Positions 59,085-64,000 of a stretch of DNA of 64,000 nucleotides are shown here, one piece after another. The number at the start of each line of letters is the position of its first letter. Positions within the stretch are counted from its first letter, which is position 1. This stretch comes from Corynebacterium aurimucosum ATCC 700975 (GTDB lineage: Bacteria > Actinomycetota > Actinomycetes > Mycobacteriales > Mycobacteriaceae). The notes under the pieces are model-generated. The model saw nothing but the letters and a program-made list of their open reading frames with translations, was not told the origin of the DNA and made no database searches. The translations under genes were made by a program, and so were the position numbers. The stretch lies in NCBI RefSeq assembly GCF_000022905.1, contig NC_012590.1, forward strand, positions 2,046,001 to 2,110,000, given 5' to 3'.

Positions 59085-59666
59085 TTACAACTTCTTCCAC
59101 CCCGTCGGATACGCGGATGGTGACCATACATTGTTAGCGATGGTGGACTCCCACACCGCACCCTCAAACTTCACCTTGTCCCCCACCTGGTAAGGCTTCT
59201 CCGATGTGGGCTGTACGAATTCCTCTACCCTAGCGTCACCTTCGGCGGGGGTCTCAGAGGTCTCCGATTCTTCTATCCAGTAGCGCTCATCTATACCCTG
59301 CGCGCCTGGCTCCCACACGTTAAGTTTGTCGCCGGTGGGGTCGAGCACGTCACGCCACACCTTGCCGCCATGCTGGGTAAGGTCTCCATATCGGTAGTGT
59401 GTGGAGGGCTTTAGAGGGTTCCACGGCTCCCACTCGCGGATACTGCCGTCTGCTGTTTCGGTCGGCTTCTCCACTATCTCCGGGTGCTCTTCTGCCAGCT
59501 GTTGAGCAATCTTCGTTGCCGTTTCCGATTCAGCTTCTTGCTTTGCTTGCTCGATAGCGGGGCGTGCGCGGCGTTCTTCCCGCATGGTGTACATCTCATC
59601 ACTCAGGGCGTTAAAGTCCTGGTCGTCGAGCTGCTTAATAGCGGCGATGATTTCTTCAAGTGTCAT
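59085..59666 (-). CDS. Prophage protein with carbohydrate-binding-type repeats
   Basis: A 193-residue protein. The N-terminal half (TLEEIIAAIKQLDDQDFNALSDEMYTM then a long helix) is probably a coiled coil. The rest contains two modules of the chitin-binding or CBM5/12 type: WEPWNPLKPSTHYRYGDL and WRDV followed by NVWEPGAQG, and a C-terminal YQVGDKVKFEGAVWESTIANN with WSPSAYPTGW. Such modules bind surface glycans. I chose the ATG at 59666, with GGAGG about 6 bases upstream. It is the last gene before the phage edge, so it may be a receptor-binding or lysogenic surface protein. Confidence 0.7.
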   Translation of the reverse strand: MTLEEIIAAIKQLDDQDFNALSDEMYTMREERRARPAIEQAKQEAESETATKIAQQLAEEHPEIVEKPTETADGSIREWEPWNPLKPSTHYRYGDLTQHGGKVWRDVLDPTGDKLNVWEPGAQGIDERYWIEESETSETPAEGDARVEEFVQPTSEKPYQVGDKVKFEGAVWESTIANNVWSPSAYPTGWKKL

Positions 59667-59739
59667 TGTTTCCTCCATCAAAATGCGAGCGTCCCCCTAA
59701 CCGTGGGGCGGTCAGAGGGTCGCACAGAAAACTGGTTGT

Positions 59740-60018
59740 CTATTCGGTTAGGACTTTCTTCCACGGCCCCCATGAGGAGCCGTAGAAGCCTCGGAAGTAC
59801 ATGCCGCGGGAGTTATAGATGGTGTAGCGCTGGTACACCATCTGTACGCCTGACGGGGAGATGACTTCGAGTAGGCCAGCTTGTGCCTCCGGGTAGCCAT
59901 TATTTACCTCTGCGTTTCTTGACAGAGCTTGGTGATACACGCCGGTGGTAGTGAGGTTGTCCAGGTGTTCGCTGCTCCCTAGCTCGGTTAGCGGCTGACT
60001 GATGCGCTTAAGCGCCAC
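59740..60018 (-). CDS. Tail protein with pyocin-knob domain
   Basis: A 92-residue protein. The segment LDNLTTTGVYHQALSRNAEVNNGYPEAQAGLLEV (about 18-51; read here in two parts, LDNLTTTGVYHQ and NGYPEAQAGLLEV) and the end VYQRYTIYNSRGMYFRGF-SSWGPWKKV match the knob domains at the tip of phage and pyocin fibres. The GTG at 60018 gives MALKRISQPL, in line with the paralogous genes upstream (MALR/K). An earlier GTG at 60030 is possible. It may bind the host surface. It follows a 97-residue paralogue. Confidence 0.75.
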   Translation of the reverse strand: MALKRISQPLTELGSSEHLDNLTTTGVYHQALSRNAEVNNGYPEAQAGLLEVISPSGVQMVYQRYTIYNSRGMYFRGFYGSSWGPWKKVLTE

Positions 60019-60039
60019 GGCGACCACCACCCAAGGGTG

Positions 60040-60333
60040 CTAGAGTCTGGTGATCTTCAGTACTCCGCTGTACTGGCAGTACAGTTGTTTGTCCTCGGAG
60101 TACTCCACCACTGCGGGTGTTGTGATGATGCCCTCGTTCGTCCACGGTGAGCGGTTGTACTGGGCGACACTTGGCGGCCCCTCGATGAGGTAGGTGCCCG
60201 GTTCGAGTGTTATAGAGGTTTCCCCAGTTGTTACCCATGTTTGATTCTTGCCGGTGGGGGTGCGCCAACCGGAATCGCCGGTGAGGGTGTACGCGGCCAC
60301 GTCGCGGCTGGTGCCTATTTTGCGTAAAGCCAT
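60040..60333 (-). CDS. Small prophage tail paralogue (97 residues)
   Basis: I do not recognise the family. It begins MALRKIGTSRDVA, like its neighbours, followed by a beta-rich body (TYLIEGPPSVAQYNRS, then KQLYCQYSGVLKI). GGTGGTGCTAA precedes the ATG. The position between other paralogues and the shared start make it part of a duplicated tail-gene set. Function unknown; a fibre-tip or decoration protein is possible. Confidence 0.65.
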   Translation of the reverse strand: MALRKIGTSRDVAAYTLTGDSGWRTPTGKNQTWVTTGETSITLEPGTYLIEGPPSVAQYNRSPWTNEGIITTPAVVEYSEDKQLYCQYSGVLKITRL

Positions 60334-60368
60334 TTAGCACCACCCCAACCAGCGCCAGAACTTTGCAA

Positions 60369-60725
60369 TTACGCAGGGGGGGGGACGGGTTTGAAGTCGT
60401 GCATGACCGTCACGGTCTTGCTCTGCCCCTCCGCCTGTACAAACCACCGCTGCCCCCTAGACAACGGGACCATCACGTTCAGGCAGCACTGCTCCATAGA
60501 TTCCGCGCCACGGCGGGCGCGGAACGTTTGAATGTTCAGGCCGTCCGTGTCACGCACCCACACACAGATTTGCTCCACATCACCCGTCACAGCAACATGA
60601 GCCACACCGTCGTTAGGGGCGGTGAAGTAGGTTCCCCACGAGCCGGTGACCGTGAGTAGCCCAGTGCCGGTGCCGGTTGTGCCGGTGAGCACTTCGAGGG
60701 GTTTACGGATAAGACGCAACGCCAT
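60369..60725 (-). CDS. Small prophage tail paralogue ending in a poly-C tract
   Basis: A 118-residue paralogue (MALRLIRKPLEV). The body is beta-rich with aromatic residues (GTYFTAPNDGVAHVAVTGD, WVRDTDGLNIQTF). The last codons are read from a tract of nine C (VPPPA then stop). One more C would open the frame to a 13-residue extension ending just before the next gene start. The ATG has GGAGGTGG upstream. See the findings on these tracts. Confidence 0.68.
   Translation of the reverse strand: MALRLIRKPLEVLTGTTGTGTGLLTVTGSWGTYFTAPNDGVAHVAVTGDVEQICVWVRDTDGLNIQTFRARRGAESMEQCCLNVMVPLSRGQRWFVQAEGQSKTVTVMHDFKPVPPPA
60376..60384. repeat. Homopolymer of nine G (C on the coding strand)
   Basis: The tract lies at the 3' end of the preceding minus-strand gene. 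Nine C put the stop codon four residues on; ten would read through. Confidence 0.85.
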
Positions 60726-61459
60726 CACGCCACCTCCACGGTGGTTAGATCGGCGTGAGTTCCATCCGGTACTCGCATGGCCTGTCTGCCCTGTAGCGCA
60801 CGTTCACTACATCCGCTACCTGACAAATCGTGTCGATAGCCGGTGCCGCCATGCCCGTAGTGGCTAGTGAAACGTCGCCGGGCAGTCCGACCCCGTTCGG
60901 TGAGACAATCAGGTTCTCGCTGACCCACAGTCTGAACCTGTACCATCCTGGCGGCGGGGTCACCGATACCTTGTCGCTTTTCCACGTTCCGGGAACCCGC
61001 ATTGTGTCCCACGTCATGTAGGCGCGCTGCATGTCCGACCTGTCGGAGTTGCCCGCGCATACTGCGCCACCAGAGGCACCAATCAGTTTTAGCGCCATGG
61101 CAGGCACCCCGCCAGGCGCGCAAAAGTCTTACGAAGTAGGGGGGGGGGATCGGAACAACGTGCATAATTACCTCCGTGTCATCGGTCGTATTCTCGGCGC
61201 GAACCACAAGACGGCGAACCGTCTTAATCACCGTCACAGTGTGGCTCGTGCCCGTCGTGGACTCCCAAAAGGGCTGGCCGGGTGCGTCGTAGTCGTACAC
61301 GCGTAACCCGGTGCAGCCGGTGGCCTGGATGGTGGCGAGTTCCGGGTAAGCGTTGACGCTTGCGTCAAACTTCCCACGAGCTGCGGGTTTCCAACCAGTG
61401 CCCTGGGTTACGTCCAGCCGCACCGTCTCATTTGCCTGCCTAATCAGTCTGAGTGCCAT
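60725..61459 (-). CDS. Prophage tail paralogue with frame shifted open by a ten-C tract
   Basis: The first 106 residues (MALRLIRQANETV to EVIMHVVPIPPP) are a member of the small paralogue family. They end in a tract of ten C at 61139-61148. In the sequence as given the frame stays open for another 138 codons, but that part overlaps the 117-residue paralogue on the same strand and is rich in Arg, His and Cys, as an out-of-frame reading would be. With nine C the frame would stop at 61129 after PPPTS. So the long form is probably either a phase state or a sequencing length error. The RBS GGGAGGT precedes the ATG. Confidence 0.5.
   Translation of the reverse strand: MALRLIRQANETVRLDVTQGTGWKPAARGKFDASVNAYPELATIQATGCTGLRVYDYDAPGQPFWESTTGTSHTVTVIKTVRRLVVRAENTTDDTEVIMHVVPIPPPYFVRLLRAWRGACHGAKTDWCLWWRSMRGQLRQVGHAARLHDVGHNAGSRNVEKRQGIGDPAARMVQVQTVGQREPDCLTERGRTARRRFTSHYGHGGTGYRHDLSGSGCSERALQGRQAMRVPDGTHADLTTVEVA
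60745..61098 (-). CDS. Small prophage tail paralogue (117 residues)
   Basis: It begins MALKLIGASGG and has the paralogue body: MQRAYMTWDTMRVPGTWKSD, then SVTPPPGWYRFRLWVSENL, ending CEYRMELTPI. GGGGTGCC precedes the ATG. It overlaps on the same strand with the open extension of the previous gene. The domain is probably a beta sandwich of a tail fibre or decoration protein. Function unknown. Confidence 0.68.
   Translation of the reverse strand: MALKLIGASGGAVCAGNSDRSDMQRAYMTWDTMRVPGTWKSDKVSVTPPPGWYRFRLWVSENLIVSPNGVGLPGDVSLATTGMAAPAIDTICQVADVVNVRYRADRPCEYRMELTPI
61139..61148. repeat. Homopolymer of ten G (C on the coding strand)
   Basis: Ten G on the plus strand, in the coding frame of the preceding minus-strand gene. 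Its length decides between stop (nine), long open frame (ten) and stop near the next gene (eleven). Confidence 0.85.
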
Positions 61460-62685
61460 TAGTAGACCTCCCATGTTTCACGAGTCTCAACAACGTGGAT
61501 TAAGTCGCCGGGTCGGGCTTTCTTCTCCGTCGCTGCTAAATCAGATGCGGACTTGATGATCCACCCGTTCGGGCGCACCTCCACCGCATCACGCACCGGG
61601 CGAAAGTCCGCCATTGTGACCTCGCCGGGTTCGCCTTTGGGGCCGGCGTTTCCGGTTGGGCCTCTTGGGCCTTTGGGGCCGGTGAGGGAGGGGCTGGTTT
61701 GGCCGTTTACGGTGAGTTTGTCGCCGTTCCAGCTGGTGCTGTTGGCGATGTTTGCGGCACGGTCAGCATCCTGCTTAGCGCTGGTGGCACTGCTTGCCGC
61801 GTTTGTTTCTGAGGTTGCGGCTTTGGAGGCGCTAGACGCTGCGGATGATGCGGATGCTTTCGCGCCGCTGGCGCTTCCTGCTGCTTTGGTTTCGGATGTA
61901 GACGCATTGTTTGCGCTTGCTGTAGCAGCACTGGCGCTGGCGCTGGCTTTGGCAGCAGAGTCCTTCGCGGCGCTGGCGCTGTTGGCGGCGTTGGCTGCTT
62001 GGGTTGTTGCTTCGCTGGCTTTGGTGGTTGCGGTTTTTGCACTAGCAGCAGCAGACTTAGCACTGTTGGCGGCGTTGGTTACAGAGGCGTTGAATTCGGT
62101 GCGCACATTGTCAGTGGCGCTCTTAGCAGCTGCAGCAGCCTCAGCCTTCACCACATCTTCTAGCGGGATGCGGGCCATCTCAAACACACCGGCTTCAGAA
62201 CGTGCGGTGATGACTAGTTCCGCCCCATCAACCTTGATGTTGTCGATACCGGTACCAGCGGGGCCACGCACAATGGGTTCGGATGCGCCAGCTACGGGGG
62301 CGACCATTGTGAGGTCTACTTCCCCATCCGGCACAGCATCAAACATGACTGGCTTCAGCTTGAAAGACCAGCCACCCGCCTGCATATTGCTGAATGTGGC
62401 CTTCCACTGAATAAGGGATGGTTCGCAGCCTTTACCACCAGCAGCGAGGTACACACCCTCCCCACCTCGGTGCATGATGATACCGTCACTAATACGGCAC
62501 TCAATGGGGGCAAGCACCAAGGATTCGGGGCCATTAGGTCCAGCCCACTGCACCACATCACCGTCCTTCAACAGTGGGGTGAAGGTGACGCGCCCGTTGA
62601 CCTTAATGTGTTCTGGGTCGCGGTCTTCATCCCAACTGTCAATCACGACGGCACTGACAGCGCGGCGTACACGGGTGTATTTCAT
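61459..62685 (-). CDS. Tail fibre with Ala/Ser coiled coil and collagen-like repeat
   Basis: A 408-residue fibre protein. Residues 1-180 are a globular head-type region (VTFTPLLKDGDVVQW), residues about 180-310 are almost purely Ala, Ser, Thr, Lys with a heptad pattern (coiled coil), residues 336-355 are collagen-like Gly-Pro-Lys triplets, and the last 50 residues are polar, ending WEVY. The architecture is that of phage tail fibres or baseplate spikes. TAGGAGACGTGG precedes the ATG. The stop overlaps the start of the next gene by one base. Confidence 0.85.
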   Translation of the reverse strand: MKYTRVRRAVSAVVIDSWDEDRDPEHIKVNGRVTFTPLLKDGDVVQWAGPNGPESLVLAPIECRISDGIIMHRGGEGVYLAAGGKGCEPSLIQWKATFSNMQAGGWSFKLKPVMFDAVPDGEVDLTMVAPVAGASEPIVRGPAGTGIDNIKVDGAELVITARSEAGVFEMARIPLEDVVKAEAAAAAKSATDNVRTEFNASVTNAANSAKSAAASAKTATTKASEATTQAANAANSASAAKDSAAKASASASAATASANNASTSETKAAGSASGAKASASSAASSASKAATSETNAASSATSAKQDADRAANIANSTSWNGDKLTVNGQTSPSLTGPKGPRGPTGNAGPKGEPGEVTMADFRPVRDAVEVRPNGWIIKSASDLAATEKKARPGDLIHVVETRETWEVY

Positions 62686-62741
62686 CCACGTCTCCTACAA
62701 GCATTTGACTGCCTGTAGTTGTACGAGGGGTGGGGCGTTGT

Positions 62742-64000
62742 CTAGGCCCGGGAGAGTTGGCGTGCGGACAATTCCGTGTACTCATGGTCTGGCCTACCAT
62801 TGGATAATGGCGAGGTACCACGTGTGGTGTCCGACTTTGCGGACACATATACGTAGTCACCTACTTGCACATTGAATATGGCAGTGAGCGGGAGCGTGTA
62901 AGGCCACCCATCGTCATACCCAGTAGCGACCGCACTATCAACCACTTCACTTTTACGCATGTGAGAAATCCTCACATACGAGCTACCACCAATGGAGAGG
63001 AGTGGCTTAGCTGGAATAATGATGCGGAGGTTGACCTCCCACTGCCCCGCCTCATTAAAGTTGATGTAAGTGCCATCGGAGTTGGTAAACTTGAAGATCG
63101 AGCACCCCGACGATTCGCCCTTAGGCGAGTTGAATTCTAATGACCTCCAACTCGTACCAATCGTGTAGGTGCTAGATAGGTTCCACGTACCGTGGTTCAA
63201 AAGGTGCAGTAGGCTAATCGCCTTCGTGTTCGCCTCAGAAGCATCGGTGACTGCTTTAATTGCGGAGCTGTTAGCAGAGTTTGCGGCACGCAACGCGGCC
63301 ACAGCACGGTTAGTAGCAGTAATCGCCGTACTATTCGCCTCAGATGCGGTGACAGCCGCGCTCACAGCCTTATTCGTGGATGCAATAGCCGTACTATTCG
63401 CCTGACTGGACAACAGCGCTGACTCAACAGCTTTACTGTTCGCAGCCACCGCCGTATTCGTCGCCGTAATCGCCCGCGAATTCGCCTCAGACGCTTGTGA
63501 CAAAGCATCCACAGCCCGCGAATTAGCCGCCGAAGCCTGAGTAAGCGCAGCCACAGCCTTATTCGTGGACGCAATAGCCGTGCTGTTAGCCTCAATCGCC
63601 GTCGAGTTAGCAGACACAGCCGTATTCGTGGCATGTACAGCCTTAGTCAGCGCTTCAATCGCAGTCTTACGGCCTTCCTCAGACGTTAAATCAGCAGCCT
63701 TAGCCTTAGCCAAAGCATCCCCAGATGTGGACACAGCAGAACGCGCCTCAGACACAGCCTGCCCCGCCTGAGTAAGTGCCTTACCCGAATCATTCAACGC
63801 TTTATCAGCGTTCGTGCGTGCAGTAGCCGCATTAGCCACAGCCGTAGTAGCACGCGCCCTAGCATCCTGCGCATCATTCAAAGCATCCTGTGAATTCTGC
63901 AATGACTGCTGCGCATCCTGAAGAGACTTACGCGCATCCTCACGCGCCGCCGCAGCATCCCCCAACGCACTATTAGACGCATCCACAGCCTGCCTAGCCT
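62742..64000 (-). CDS. Tail fibre, repeat-rich, cut by the window end
   Basis: At least 415 residues are visible; the 5' end lies outside. The N-terminal part is a long coiled coil of 14-residue units (NSTAIASTNKAV-type, repeated ten or more times), then about 140 residues of beta-rich C-terminal domain (YTIGTSWRSLEFNSPKG to YTELSARQLSRA), possibly a C1q-like trimer head, because VGDYVYVSA and YTELSARQL occur near the end as in such domains. It is probably the host-recognition fibre. The 14-residue repeats can change number between strains. Confidence 0.82.
   Translation of the reverse strand, partial: ARQAVDASNSALGDAAAAREDARKSLQDAQQSLQNSQDALNDAQDARARATTAVANAATARTNADKALNDSGKALTQAGQAVSEARSAVSTSGDALAKAKAADLTSEEGRKTAIEALTKAVHATNTAVSANSTAIEANSTAIASTNKAVAALTQASAANSRAVDALSQASEANSRAITATNTAVAANSKAVESALLSSQANSTAIASTNKAVSAAVTASEANSTAITATNRAVAALRAANSANSSAIKAVTDASEANTKAISLLHLLNHGTWNLSSTYTIGTSWRSLEFNSPKGESSGCSIFKFTNSDGTYINFNEAGQWEVNLRIIIPAKPLLSIGGSSYVRISHMRKSEVVDSAVATGYDDGWPYTLPLTAIFNVQVGDYVYVSAKSDTTRGTSPLSNGRPDHEYTELSARQLSRA

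Larger units (their letters stand above)
59001..64000 (-). mobile_element. Prophage, tail-fibre end (partial)
   Basis: Eight minus-strand genes of phage tail type, all in the same direction: tail fibre with coiled coil, fibre with collagen-like repeats, five small paralogues, and a carbohydrate-binding protein last. No integrase is in the visible part, so it must be at the far side. The edge is the tRNA-Gly gene. The genes are more Thr, Ser and Asn rich than the flanking chromosome. Confidence 0.85.

Overview
The window is a stretch of a high-GC actinobacterial chromosome, almost certainly a Corynebacterium. The evidence is the gene order and the families present. The order lepA / rpsT / holA-comEC-comEA / degV / histidine phosphatase / rsfS / nadD, then proA / proB-obgE-rpmA-rplU-rne, then ndk / folC / valS, and clpX / clpP2-clpP1 / tig, is the order I know from Corynebacterium and, in outline, from Mycobacterium. 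Secreted cutinase-type esterases, DUF1707 and DUF4233 proteins, a glycine-rich DUF1542-like protein and a C. glutamicum-like ArsR cysteine pattern point the same way. I cannot name the species.

Layout. 1-12 kb: translation and ribosome genes (lepA, rpsT), a PemK/MazF-like protein, a two-gene restriction-modification system placed directly after rpsT, then a minus-strand housekeeping run (LysE-type exporter, ankyrin protein, holA, comEC, comEA, degV, phosphatase, rsfS, nadD). 12-15.5 kb: two tandem secreted cutinases and an AlbA_2/Schlafen-type regulator gene bounded by two 87-bp direct repeats exactly 1500 bp apart. 15.5-26 kb: proA, a DUF1707 protein, two D-2-hydroxyacid dehydrogenases, proB, obgE, rpmA, rplU, rne. 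26-35 kb: an ACR3/ArsR arsenic pair, ndk, folC and valS. 35-38 kb: panBC, mdh and a TetR regulator. 39-45.5 kb: a complete nucleoside salvage cluster (phosphopentomutase-type enzyme, deoC, thymidine phosphorylase, cdd, nupC and a SorC/DeoR regulator). 45.6-50.5 kb: clpX, an MFS/SDR pair, clpP2 and clpP1. 50.6-56.1 kb: a DtxR/MntR-type regulator followed by nrdI, nrdE, nrdF, a small unknown gene and a flavin reductase. 56.2-59 kb: tig, tRNA-Pro, a glycine-rich protein and tRNA-Gly. 59 kb to the end: the tail-fibre end of a prophage that starts at the tRNA-Gly 3' end and runs out of the window.

The most interesting locus is the ribonucleotide reductase. Its beta subunit keeps the radical tyrosine, one aspartate and both histidines of the metal site, but all three glutamates that bridge the di-metal centre are replaced by Gln, Ser and Lys, with exact spacing. 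This is the QSK signature of the metal-free, DOPA-radical class Ie enzymes. It sits behind a DtxR-family regulator and a pair of perfect palindromes, and ahead of an NADPH-dependent FMN reductase and a small overlapping unknown gene. I infer a metal-starvation DNA-precursor module with its own sensor, superoxide-generating flavodoxin (NrdI) and possible flavin reductant. Two other loci deserve attention: the repeat-bounded AlbA_2 gene, and two poly-C tracts at the 3' ends of paralogous prophage tail genes whose lengths (9 and 10) decide whether the reading frame stops or continues.
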